From Reyranella sp. (GTDB lineage Bacteria > Pseudomonadota > Alphaproteobacteria > Reyranellales > Reyranellaceae): a stretch of DNA of 64,000 bases. Below are positions 17,835-25,857 of this stretch, piece after piece (positions within the stretch are counted from its first letter, which is position 1; every line of letters begins with the position of its first letter). Both the position numbers and the translations under genes were made by a program. Location of the stretch: positions 274,476 through 338,475 of the forward strand of contig NZ_SCVC01000042.1 of the NCBI RefSeq assembly GCF_004297405.1, given 5' to 3'. The notes beneath the pieces were generated by a model, which saw only the letters and a list, made by a program, of their open reading frames with translations, was not told the DNA's origin and did no database searches.

Positions 17835-18982
17835 CGATTGCGCTCCGACTTCACGTAGGTCTTCTGTCGCTTGAAGGTCGCCTTCTTGTAGAGCGGGAAG
17901 AGCTGGAAGAAGAGCTTCACCTTGAGCCAGCGCCCGTAGAGCCCGTAGGGCTCGAACAGGATGAACATCATGATGATGAGGCCGTAGATCGCACCCTTGA
18001 GGCCGGCCGCCGAGCCGATCGACGACATGGTGTCGCGCAGCTTGGCGGCGGCGTCCGAGGCCATGCCGAACGAGGAAGCGACGCTCGCGGCCAGAACCGG
18101 CACGTCATCCTTCAGTGCCGTCAGGAAAGGATCGACCATGACGATGAAGATCGCGCCGAACACCGCGCCGTGCACACCGAAGGCGCCACCGATGATGATC
18201 ACCATGATGAACTCGATCGAGAGCAGCAGGGTGAACATCTCGGGCGAGATGAAGGTCATCTTGTGGGCGAAGAGGACGCCCGCCAGGCCGGTGATCGCCG
18301 CGCTGATCGCGAACGACTTCACCTTGTAGGCCGCGAGATCGATGCCCATCGACTTGCCGGCGGTCTCGGAATCGCGGATGGCGACGAAGGCGCGACCGGT
18401 CGGCGAGCGCAAAAGATTCAGCGCCAGGACGATAGAGCCGACCAGGGTGAGCAGGCAGAGGAAGTAGAAGGCCTCTCCGTCACGAGGCAACGGCATGCCG
18501 ACAATGTCGAGCGTCCTGACCCGCATGCCCTCGTTGCCATGGGTCACCGACTCCCAGCGCGCCAGAATTTCCTCGACGATGAAGGCGAAGGCGATGGTGG
18601 CGATGACAAGGTAGATGCCCGTCAATCGCAGCGCCGGGAACCCGACCATGGCGCCGACGATGCCGGTGAGGATAGCGGCGGCGGGAAAGTAGACGATGAA
18701 CGGCACGCCGAGCTTCTGCAGATAGGCCGCCGTGTAGGCGCCGATCGCGAGGAAGGCCGCGTGGCCCAGCGATGCCTGGCCAGTGAATCCCGTCAGGATC
18801 ATCAACGCGACGCCCACGATCGCATAGATGAACACGAAGACGACCTGGCTCTGCAGGTAGCTGCCGACCAGGAAGGGCAGGGCGATCAATGCGGCGAGCA
18901 GGATGCCGTAGGACCACCAATAGCCGCCGTGCTTCAGGATGCGGATGTCCTGGTCGTAGTCGGTCTTGAAGATGAAACGCAT
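17831..18982 (-). CDS. livM: Branched-chain-type ABC transporter permease LivM, 383 aa
   Basis: Inner-membrane permease with about ten hydrophobic segments, starting near residue 25. It has the LivM block LTGFTGQASLGHAAFLAIGAYTAA and the late GAFGVHGAVFGAIFIV stretch. The protein is somewhat longer than the minimal family because of N- and C-terminal hydrophilic tails. It lies 3 bp downstream of livH and pairs with LivH to form the channel. Confidence 0.92.
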   Translation of the reverse strand: MRFIFKTDYDQDIRILKHGGYWWSYGILLAALIALPFLVGSYLQSQVVFVFIYAIVGVALMILTGFTGQASLGHAAFLAIGAYTAAYLQKLGVPFIVYFPAAAILTGIVGAMVGFPALRLTGIYLVIATIAFAFIVEEILARWESVTHGNEGMRVRTLDIVGMPLPRDGEAFYFLCLLTLVGSIVLALNLLRSPTGRAFVAIRDSETAGKSMGIDLAAYKVKSFAISAAITGLAGVLFAHKMTFISPEMFTLLLSIEFIMVIIIGGAFGVHGAVFGAIFIVMVDPFLTALKDDVPVLAASVASSFGMASDAAAKLRDTMSSIGSAAGLKGAIYGLIIMMFILFEPYGLYGRWLKVKLFFQLFPLYKKATFKRQKTYVKSERNR

Positions 18983-18985
18983 GGC

Positions 18986-19861
18986 TCAGACCTTCTTGCG
19001 CATGCTGGGCCCGAACAGACCCTGCGGCCGGACCAGCAGCACGACCAGGAGCACGATGTAGGGCGCAACGTCCTTCCAGCCCTGGGGCAGGTAGAAGCCG
19101 GCCAACGTCTCGATGACGCCGATGATCAACCCGCCGACCAGCGCGCCGGGGATCGAGCCGAACCCTCCGAGCACCGCCGCCGGGAAGGCCTTGAGGCCGA
19201 GTGCCAGGCCGACGTTGGAATGGATGAAGGTGATGGGTGCCAGCAGCACGCCGGCAGTCGCGGCGACCGCGGCACTGATCGCCCAGATCAGCGAGACCAC
19301 ACGCTTCACCGGAATGCCCATGTAGTAGGCAGCCAGCATGTTCTCGGAGGTGGCACGCATGGCGGTGCCCATGCGGGTGTAGTTGAAGAAGGCGTAGAGG
19401 ACCGCGCAGAGGATCACGGTGGCGACGATCACCGAGAGCTTGTCATGGGCCAGGACGAGATCGCCGATCTTGAGAACGCCGGCCGAGAAGGGCGTTTCGA
19501 TCTTGAGATCGTCGGTGCCCCAGATCATGCCGGCGATGGAGCGCAGGAAGTAACCGAGCCCGATTGTCGCCATGACGATGGAGAACTGCGGATAGCCCAG
19601 GATCGGCCGCACCAGGATGCGCTCGGTCGCCATGCCGAATACGGCCATGCCGCAGACGGCGAACAGGAAGCCTAGCCAATAGTCGAGGCCGAGCAGACCG
19701 ATGAATGTGAAAACGAAGAACCCGCCCATCATCATCAGGTCGCCCTGGGCGAAGTTCACGACCTCGGTCGCCTTGTAGATGAGCACGAAGCCCAGGGCGA
19801 TCAGGCCATAGACGCAGCCGAGCGCAATTCCGCTCACCAACTGCTGAATGAAATCGAGCAT
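18986..19861 (-). CDS. livH: Branched-chain-type ABC transporter permease LivH, 291 aa
   Basis: Inner-membrane permease with family blocks GIALGCVYGLIALGFVLIYKATEVVNFAQGDLMM and GGFGSIPGALVGGLIIG. It is the first gene of the seven-gene operon livH-livM-livG-livF-ligase-livK1-livK2. The promoter should lie in the 163 bp shared with the divergent acyl-CoA dehydrogenase gene. Confidence 0.92.
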   Translation of the reverse strand: MLDFIQQLVSGIALGCVYGLIALGFVLIYKATEVVNFAQGDLMMMGGFFVFTFIGLLGLDYWLGFLFAVCGMAVFGMATERILVRPILGYPQFSIVMATIGLGYFLRSIAGMIWGTDDLKIETPFSAGVLKIGDLVLAHDKLSVIVATVILCAVLYAFFNYTRMGTAMRATSENMLAAYYMGIPVKRVVSLIWAISAAVAATAGVLLAPITFIHSNVGLALGLKAFPAAVLGGFGSIPGALVGGLIIGVIETLAGFYLPQGWKDVAPYIVLLVVLLVRPQGLFGPSMRKKV

Positions 19862-20024
19862 TCTCCTACCCTGTACTACGGCCCACCGACCTCGCTTTTG
19901 TTGGTTGCGGCTCTAGATTTCGCGAGGCGCGGCAATAAGACTTGCGGTGCATTCGGGAGTCAATGGATTTTCATCCCGGGTGCGCTACTGTCGATCGATC
20001 ACACGTTGGATCGCGGAGATTTCC

Positions 20025-21197
20025 ATGTCGCTCGCTGAGCAGGTGCGTCCGTCAGGCGGGCCGCCGTCGCCGTTCTATACCGAGGAACACGAGGCATTCC
20101 GGAACACTGTCCGACGCTTCGTCGAGCGCGAAATCATGCCTCACGTTGACCAGTGGGATGAGGCCGAGGAGTTTCCACGCGAACTCTATCGCAAGGCTTC
20201 TGCTGCAGGGTTGCTGCAGCTTGGTTTTCCCGAGGCCTATGGCGGCGTACCCACCGATCCGTTCTTCGGCATCATCAAGGCCGAGGAGATGGCGCGCCAC
20301 GGCAGCGGCGGACTGAACGCCAGCCTCAACAGTCATACGATCGGCTCGCCGCCGATTGCCGCGCTGGGGCCGGAATGGATGAAGCGCAAGGTGCTGCCCG
20401 AGGTGCTGGCCGGCGAAAAGATCAGCGCGCTGGCCATCACTGAGCCGAGCGGCGGTTCCGATGTCGCCAATCTCAAGACTACGGCGCGGCGCGAGGGCGA
20501 CCACTATGTCGTCAACGGCAGCAAGATGTTCATCACCTCCGGCATGCGGGCCGACTACTACACGGTCGCCGTGCGCACCGGCGGTCCTGGAGCTGGCGGC
20601 GTGTCGCTGCTGCTGATCGAGCGCGACCGCGAGGGCTTTCAGCGGACCAAGCTCAAGAAGATGGGCTGGTGGGCGTCGGACACCGCCCAGCTCTTCTTCG
20701 ACCATGTGAAGGTTCCGGTCGAGAACCTGATCGGCGAGGAGAATCGCGGCTTCATCGGCATCATGCTGAACTTCAACTCGGAGCGTCTCGGCATGTCGGC
20801 CGGCGCCTGCGGCTTTGCCAAGGTCTGTCTCGACGAAGCCATCGCCTATGCCCGTGAGCGTCACACTTTCGGCAAGCCGCTGATTGCCAACCAGGTGGTG
20901 CGTCACCGGCTGGTCGACATGGCGATGCGGATCAATGCCGTGAAGTCGACCCTCGAACTCCTGGCGTGGCGCGTGGGGCAGGGCGAGAAGCCCGTTGCCG
21001 AGATCTGCATGCTAAAGAATCTCGCGACCTCGACCATGGAATTCTGCGCCAACGAAGCCATGCAGGTCTTCGGCGGCGCGGGCTACCTGCGCGGCTCCAA
21101 AGTCGAGCGCATCTATCGCGAGACCAAGGTGATGTCGATCGGCGGTGGTTCGGTCGAGATCATGAAGGATCTCGCCGCGCGCCAGATGGGCCTCTAA
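20025..21197 (+). CDS. Acyl-CoA dehydrogenase, 390 aa
   Basis: FAD-dependent acyl-CoA dehydrogenase. Signature blocks are ISALAITEPSGGSDVANLKTTA, FITSGMRADYYTVAVRTG, the catalytic-base region near NEAMQVFGGAGYLRGSKVERIYRETKVMSIGGGS, and RHTFGKPLIANQVVRH. Length matches the family. GGAG precedes the ATG at 20025; the reading frame is open further upstream to 19947 without a good start. It is followed directly by two thioesterase genes, so the three probably form an operon for acyl-CoA turnover. Confidence 0.9.
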   Translation: MSLAEQVRPSGGPPSPFYTEEHEAFRNTVRRFVEREIMPHVDQWDEAEEFPRELYRKASAAGLLQLGFPEAYGGVPTDPFFGIIKAEEMARHGSGGLNASLNSHTIGSPPIAALGPEWMKRKVLPEVLAGEKISALAITEPSGGSDVANLKTTARREGDHYVVNGSKMFITSGMRADYYTVAVRTGGPGAGGVSLLLIERDREGFQRTKLKKMGWWASDTAQLFFDHVKVPVENLIGEENRGFIGIMLNFNSERLGMSAGACGFAKVCLDEAIAYARERHTFGKPLIANQVVRHRLVDMAMRINAVKSTLELLAWRVGQGEKPVAEICMLKNLATSTMEFCANEAMQVFGGAGYLRGSKVERIYRETKVMSIGGGSVEIMKDLAARQMGL

Positions 21198-21662
21198 ATG
21201 GAAAAGAACGATCGCATCGCGCTCTTCCAGCAATGGTTCTCCGACGCGATTCCGCACAACAAGGCGCTGGGGTTGAAGGTGATCGGCGTGCGCCAGGGCT
21301 TCGCATCGATGGAACTGAGTTGGCGTGAGGAGCTCGTCGGCAATCCCGAGACCGGCGTGCTGGCGGGTGGTCCGCTGACGGCGATGCTCGATGGCTGCTG
21401 CGGCATGGCCGTAGCCACCATGCTGAAGAAGCCCGAACCCTTTGCTACGCTCGATCTGCGTATCGACTATGTGCGGCCAGCCGAGCCGGGCAAGCCAGTG
21501 ATCGCCGAAGCCGAATGCTATCGCATCACGCGCTCGGTTGCCTTCACGCGCGCCGTCGCCCACCATGGTGACGCCAAGGATCCGATCGCGGCGGCGGCCG
21601 GCACGTTCATGCTGGGCACCAAAGGCAAAGCGACGCGGCCGGCTATGGCGGGCAAGAAATGA
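21198..21662 (+). CDS. PaaI-type hotdog thioesterase, 154 aa
   Basis: Single hotdog-fold domain of the PaaI group. The TGVLAGGPLTAMLDGCCGMAV segment contains the active-site helix, followed by ATLDLRIDYVRPAEPG. It would hydrolyse acyl- or aryl-CoA thioesters in the cytoplasm. The gene begins at the base after the acyl-CoA dehydrogenase stop and overlaps the next gene by 4 bp (ATGA), so the three are co-translated. Confidence 0.85.
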   Translation: MEKNDRIALFQQWFSDAIPHNKALGLKVIGVRQGFASMELSWREELVGNPETGVLAGGPLTAMLDGCCGMAVATMLKKPEPFATLDLRIDYVRPAEPGKPVIAEAECYRITRSVAFTRAVAHHGDAKDPIAAAAGTFMLGTKGKATRPAMAGKK

Positions 21663-22120
21663 GCAGTCTCCTCGAACGACTTGCAGAAGCCCGCAAGGCC
21701 GGTGACGTCAGCCGCCTGGCGGAGGCGATCCCCTACGCACGCTGGATGCGAATCGCGCCAGAGAACGGCACCGGCGAGCTGCTGACCCGCATGCGCTTTC
21801 ACGACGAGCTGATCGGCAACACCTTCCTGCCGGCCATCCATGGCGGCACGCTGGGCGCCATGCTCGAGATGGCCGCGATCTTCCATCTCCTGTGGGAGAC
21901 GGAGACCGAGACGGTGCCGAAGATCGTCAACATCACCGTGGACTATCTGCGCTCGGCACGGCCGGTCGATGTCATCGCCTGTGCGAAGGTGACCAAGCAG
22001 GGCCGCCGCATGGTGAACGTCTTCGCCGAAGCCTGGCAGGACGATCGCTCCAAGCCCGTCGCCACGGCCAATGCGCACTTCCTGGTGAAGTCCGACGCCG
22101 ACGCGCCGCCCTCGCTCTAG
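21659..22120 (+). CDS. PaaI-type hotdog thioesterase, 153 aa
   Basis: Second hotdog-fold protein: FLPAIHGGTLGAMLEMAAIFHLLWE is the active-site helix region and TVDYLRSARPVDVIACAKVTKQGRRMVNV the following strands. It is coupled to the upstream thioesterase through a 4-bp overlap. The two differ enough to suggest a hetero-oligomer or different chain preference; neither can be shown here. Convergent with the SRPBCC gene, 3 bp apart. Confidence 0.85.
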   Translation: MSSLLERLAEARKAGDVSRLAEAIPYARWMRIAPENGTGELLTRMRFHDELIGNTFLPAIHGGTLGAMLEMAAIFHLLWETETETVPKIVNITVDYLRSARPVDVIACAKVTKQGRRMVNVFAEAWQDDRSKPVATANAHFLVKSDADAPPSL

Positions 22121-22123
22121 GCG

Positions 22124-22621
22124 TCAGCCCAGAGGATTGGCGAGGTCGACGTTGTAACGCTTGGCGTTGGCTTTCATGTAGATGTCACGCCCCTCGACCG
22201 GCCCGCCGCGAACGGCGGCCGTTACCATGTCGAGGTAGGTGTGCCAGCCCACGGCGTTCAGACGCGCGAACTGCTCCAGCACCGGCAGATGCTCGAGTGT
22301 CAGCACGGTACCATCGCCGACGGCGGTGAGGGTGAACGTCACATAAGACTCGGGATAGGGAGAAACCGCGTCGCCGGGGTTGAAGACATTCCAGGTGTAG
22401 GCGAGCCGTTCCGCAGGTCGCCACTGGGTCACCACCCCCTTGATGTGACCGCCCATCAGCTCGACGGTGCCGCCGGCGCGAGGCTCGATATGACCGACGC
22501 CATACCAGCCGGGCAGGCTGCTGGTATCGGCGAGCACGGCCCAGGTCCGCTCCGGTGGTCCTGACTGCACGCGGTCGAAGCGTACCATCTGCGCATGGGT
22601 GAATTGCGCATCGTCACTCAT
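22124..22621 (-). CDS. SRPBCC (START/CoxG-like) domain protein, 165 aa
   Basis: Single SRPBCC-fold domain, with VQSGPPERTWAVLADTSSLPGWYGVGHIEPR at the start and a long C-terminal helix (VGWHTYLDMVTAAVRGG). Such proteins bind hydrophobic ligands in a cavity; the role here is unknown. The start is placed at 22621 (GGGAAAG upstream); an in-frame ATG at 22642 would add seven residues. Confidence 0.8.
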   Translation of the reverse strand: MSDDAQFTHAQMVRFDRVQSGPPERTWAVLADTSSLPGWYGVGHIEPRAGGTVELMGGHIKGVVTQWRPAERLAYTWNVFNPGDAVSPYPESYVTFTLTAVGDGTVLTLEHLPVLEQFARLNAVGWHTYLDMVTAAVRGGPVEGRDIYMKANAKRYNVDLANPLG

Positions 22622-22657
22622 GGACTTTCCCATCTCTTGCATTAAACAACCCAGCGT

Positions 22658-23386
22658 ATGGACTACGATTCCCTCAAGACCACCCAGGACGACGTCGTTC
22701 GCGACGGCGCCGGCTTCGAGGCTTATCGCCAGCCGGGTGACCTGATCGATTCAGGACACCCCGAGATCGTAGCGTACGCAAGACGAGTTGCGGGTACAGG
22801 CGGTGACAAAGAAAGGGCACAGCGTCTCTACTACGCTGTCCGCGACGATCTGCGGTACGACCCCTACAACACGCCGATGAAGCGCGACGCCTATCGCGCC
22901 AGCACGACGCTTGTGTCCGGGCATGGTTACTGCGTGAACAAGGCCGGTGTGATGGCGGCAGTTTGCCGGGCAGCCGGGATTGCGGCACGGGTCGGTTATG
23001 CCGATGTGCGCAATCACATGACGACCAAGCGGCTGGCCGACCTGATGGGCAGCGACGTCTTCTACTATCACGGCTACACCGATGTCTGGCTCGACGGGCG
23101 TTGGGTCAAGGCGACGCCGGCCTTCAATCGCGAGCTGACCGAGAAGTTCGGCCTGAAGCCGCTCGATTGGGATGCCGTGGGTGATTCGATCTATCATCCG
23201 TTCGACCTCAGTGGTCGGCGGCACATGGAGTATCTCGCCTACCGCGGGGTGTTCGCCGACATTCCGTTCGATGAGATCCGCGGCGCCTTCCGCCACTACT
23301 ATCCGCGCATGACGCGGGCGCAGGAGGAGATGCCGCTCGGGGGTGATTTCGGCGCCGAAGGTGCTGCGGAAGCCAAGCCCAAGTGA
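22658..23386 (+). CDS. Transglutaminase-like domain protein, 242 aa
   Basis: Papain-fold transglutaminase-like protein. The catalytic Cys lies in SGHGYCVNKAGVMAAVCRAAGIAARVGYADV, followed by the His in HGYTDVWLDGRWVKATPAFN with a downstream Asp. These proteins are usually cytoplasmic peptidases or amidases of unknown substrate when, as here, no signal peptide is present. The 3' end overlaps the transporter gene start. Confidence 0.85.
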   Translation: MDYDSLKTTQDDVVRDGAGFEAYRQPGDLIDSGHPEIVAYARRVAGTGGDKERAQRLYYAVRDDLRYDPYNTPMKRDAYRASTTLVSGHGYCVNKAGVMAAVCRAAGIAARVGYADVRNHMTTKRLADLMGSDVFYYHGYTDVWLDGRWVKATPAFNRELTEKFGLKPLDWDAVGDSIYHPFDLSGRRHMEYLAYRGVFADIPFDEIRGAFRHYYPRMTRAQEEMPLGGDFGAEGAAEAKPK

Positions 23387-24608
23387 CGCTGTCGTGACAT
23401 TGAAGCCGCGGTCGGCCGCATATATCGCGCTGCTGGTGGCGCTGGGCAGCTTCGGCCCGCTCACCATGAGCATCTACACACCGGTCATGCCGTCGGTTGG
23501 CCACGACCTCGTGGCGACCCCCGACAGTGTGAAGCTCACGCTGACGACTTACATGATCGGCTTCGCGGTGGGACAGCTCTTCTATGGGCCGCTGAGCGAT
23601 CGCTATGGCCGGCGGCCGGTTTTGCTGGGCGGTCTGTTCTTCTTCACGCTCACCACCTTTGCCTGTTCCTTCGCGCCGTCCATCGGCGGGCTGATAGGTC
23701 TGCGCATCCTGCAGGGCTTAGGTGCGGCTTCGGGATCGGTGCTCGGCCGAGCGCTGACGCGCGATGCCTACAGCTTCAAGGAAATGCCGCTGGTTATGAG
23801 CTGGATCTCGCTCGGACAGAACATCGCGCCATCGCTGGCGCCGACCATCGGTGGGTTCCTCGGCGAATGGGCAAGCTGGCGGGCGACGTTCTGGTTCGTC
23901 GGCGGCTTCGGCGTCATCCTCTTCATGGTCGTGCTGGCGGGTCTCGGTGAGACCAACAAGTACCGCAGTGAGCGTATCGACCTCAGCAGCCTGTTGCGCG
24001 GCTCGGGCGAGATGCTGCGCGACCGCCGCTTCCTCGGGCATATCCTGCCACTAGGCTTCGCCTTCGCCATGAACTTCGGCATGTTGGCCGGCGTTCCCTT
24101 CATCCTGCAGGAGAGTCTCGGGTTCAGTCCGCGTGAGTTCGGTCTGATCGTGCTGCTCTCGGTCGGCGGCTTCACTGCCGGCACCTTCGTGAACAACCGG
24201 CTGATGGGGCGCGTGGCCCCGACGACGATCATTCAGTTCTCCGGCTGGTTTCACGTGGCGGCACTCATCGGCATGGCCGCCCTTTCGCTATCCGAAGTCG
24301 TAACCTGGTGGGCGATCGTCGGGCCGCACATGGTATTGAGCTTCGGTACCGGCATGATCGTGGCCAATGCCAATGCAGGCGCCGTCGGCATGTTTCCCAA
24401 GCTCGCCGGCACGGCCTCGTCGCTGGCCGGCCTGGCGCAAATGGGTATGGGCGCCATGGGCACCATCACGGTGGCCATCCTGACGATCGTCGGCAGCCGC
24501 TACGTGGCCATGCCGCTGGTGATCGGCCTCGCGCCTTTCGCTATCGCGACGCTCTGGAGTGCGCAGCTGTTGCGCGGTGCGCCGCGTCCCCCGAAACTGG
24601 AATCATAG
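23343..24608 (+). CDS. Bcr/CflA-type MFS multidrug efflux transporter
   Basis: Twelve-helix drug-proton antiporter. It has the Bcr/CflA N-terminus LLVALGSFGPLTMSIYTPVMPSV, motif A as GPLSDRYGRRPVLLGGL, and GLGAASGSVLGRALTRDAY in helix 4-5. The start is uncertain: GTG at 23343 (GGAGGAG 13 bases upstream, overlapping the previous gene) or GTG at 23394, which leaves only eight residues before the first helix. No regulator is adjacent. Confidence 0.85.
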   Translation: MISAPKVLRKPSPSDAVVTLKPRSAAYIALLVALGSFGPLTMSIYTPVMPSVGHDLVATPDSVKLTLTTYMIGFAVGQLFYGPLSDRYGRRPVLLGGLFFFTLTTFACSFAPSIGGLIGLRILQGLGAASGSVLGRALTRDAYSFKEMPLVMSWISLGQNIAPSLAPTIGGFLGEWASWRATFWFVGGFGVILFMVVLAGLGETNKYRSERIDLSSLLRGSGEMLRDRRFLGHILPLGFAFAMNFGMLAGVPFILQESLGFSPREFGLIVLLSVGGFTAGTFVNNRLMGRVAPTTIIQFSGWFHVAALIGMAALSLSEVVTWWAIVGPHMVLSFGTGMIVANANAGAVGMFPKLAGTASSLAGLAQMGMGAMGTITVAILTIVGSRYVAMPLVIGLAPFAIATLWSAQLLRGAPRPPKLES

Positions 24609-24625
24609 AAGAGGAGAAGAAGACA

Positions 24626-25543
24626 ATGGCGAACATGCTGAAGGACAAGGTCGTGCTGGTCACCGGCGCGGGCGGTGGCATCGGCCGTGAGATGGCGCTA
24701 CTGGCGGCCAAGGAAGGCGCCAAGGTGGTGGTCAACGATCTCGGCGGCTCGGTCGACGGCGAGGGCAGCGGCAACGTCAGCCCGGCGCAGAAGGTCTGCG
24801 ACGAGATCAAAGCCTTCGGTGGTCAGGCCGTTCCGAATGGCGACAGCGTTGCCGATCCGGCCGGCGCGGAGCGCATGATCAAGGCCGGCGTCGAGAACTT
24901 CGGCCGCATCGACGGCGTCATCAACAATGCGGGCATCCTGCGCGACCGCATCTTCCATCGCATGAGCCACATGGACTGGAAGATGGTGATCGACGTGCAT
25001 CTGAACGGCTCGTTCAACACCAGCCGCGCCGCCGCCAACTACTTCAAGGAGCAGAAGTCGGGCGCCTTCGTGCATTTCACCTCGACGTCGGGCCTCGTGG
25101 GCAACTTCGGTCAGGCCAATTACTCGGCGGCCAAGATGGGCATCATCGGCCTGTCGCGCTCGATCGCACTCGACATGGCGGCTTTCAATGTCCGCTCGAA
25201 CTGCATCTCGCCGTTCGCCTGGACGCGCATGATCGGCACCATCCCCGCCGACACCGAGGCGCAGAAGGTGCGGCTCGAGCGGTCCAAGCGGATGACGCCG
25301 GCCAAGATCGCTCCGATGGCGGTGTTCCTGCTCTCCGATGCGGCCGAGGGCATTTCCTCGCAGATCTTCGGTGTGCGCATGAACGAGATCATGCTGTTCA
25401 ATGCCAACCGTCCGGTCCGCTCCGTGCACAACTCCGAGGGCTGGACCCTCGAAGCGATTGCCGAGCACGCGGTGCCGTCGATGAAGCCCTTCTTCACCGA
25501 CCTCAAGCGCTCGCCGGAATACTTCACCTGGGACCCGATCTGA
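24626..25543 (+). CDS. SDR oxidoreductase, HSD17B4/MFE-2 dehydrogenase-like, 305 aa
   Basis: SDR resembling the 3-hydroxyacyl-CoA dehydrogenase part of peroxisomal multifunctional enzyme 2. It has VTGAGGGIGREMALLAAKEGAKVVVNDLGGSVDGEG, NNAGILRDRIF, catalytic Ser in TSTSG and YSAAK. The protein is longer than FabG because of a C-terminal 50-residue tail. GAGGAGAAG precedes the ATG at 24626; the longer frame back to 24308 is a shadow of the transporter. A probable beta-oxidation or hydroxyacyl step fits the acyl-CoA genes nearby. Confidence 0.88.
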   Translation: MANMLKDKVVLVTGAGGGIGREMALLAAKEGAKVVVNDLGGSVDGEGSGNVSPAQKVCDEIKAFGGQAVPNGDSVADPAGAERMIKAGVENFGRIDGVINNAGILRDRIFHRMSHMDWKMVIDVHLNGSFNTSRAAANYFKEQKSGAFVHFTSTSGLVGNFGQANYSAAKMGIIGLSRSIALDMAAFNVRSNCISPFAWTRMIGTIPADTEAQKVRLERSKRMTPAKIAPMAVFLLSDAAEGISSQIFGVRMNEIMLFNANRPVRSVHNSEGWTLEAIAEHAVPSMKPFFTDLKRSPEYFTWDPI

Positions 25544-25559
25544 GGGATCTGACGCCCTG

Positions 25560-25593
25560 GCCTCGAGAAAGCGATAGGTAGCTTTCTCGAGGC
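25560..25593 (+). terminator. 13-bp perfect hairpin after the SDR gene
   Basis: Arms 25560-25572 and 25581-25593 pair perfectly around an 8-base loop, 16 bp after the SDR stop. The T-run is weak (ATTTG). It probably ends the preceding operon and isolates the accessory trio downstream. Confidence 0.65.
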
Positions 25594-25724
25594 ATTTGCT
25601 CCGTGTCCGGATGTGCCGACGAACGGCTCGAAACGGCACGGAGCTTCGGTGACAACGGCGCCTCGGCCGATCTGCTCTCGAAGCAGGCAAATCAAAGTTT
25701 TTCACGGCATTGCGAACGCAGTCT

Positions 25725-25847
25725 GGTCGACCGCTGCACCGGTCGACCGGCATCCGGCGCGCGAGTAGTGCCTGTTGTGGCTTTCACACCCATCAAAAGC
25801 TGCTATCGTTCCCAGGGAACTCCGTGTTGGCCTGATCGGTCGACCGA
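25725..25847. promoter_or_regulatory. Repeated GGTCGACC palindromes upstream of the cyclase gene
   Basis: Within the 314-bp gap before the cyclase gene, GGTCGACCG occurs three times: 25725-25733, 25741-25749 and 25838-25846. The second and third are centres of 12-bp perfect palindromes (25739-25750 and 25836-25847) sharing the core CGGTCGACCG, with centres 97 bp apart. The last abuts the ribosome binding site. This looks like an operator set for a dimeric repressor; the regulator is not identified. The rest of the gap shows nothing else convincing. Confidence 0.45.
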
Positions 25848-25857
25848 GGGGGTAACG

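Noticed and set aside
18170..19675. 501-codon plus-strand open frame opposite livM/livH
   Set aside because: Product is charged, His/Asp/Glu-rich and patternless; the minus strand encodes clear LivM and LivH permeases.
25603..25857. N-terminal extension of the cyclase to 25603
   Set aside because: The added 85 residues have no domain, contain the palindromes, and the ATG at 25858 has a strong ribosome binding site.
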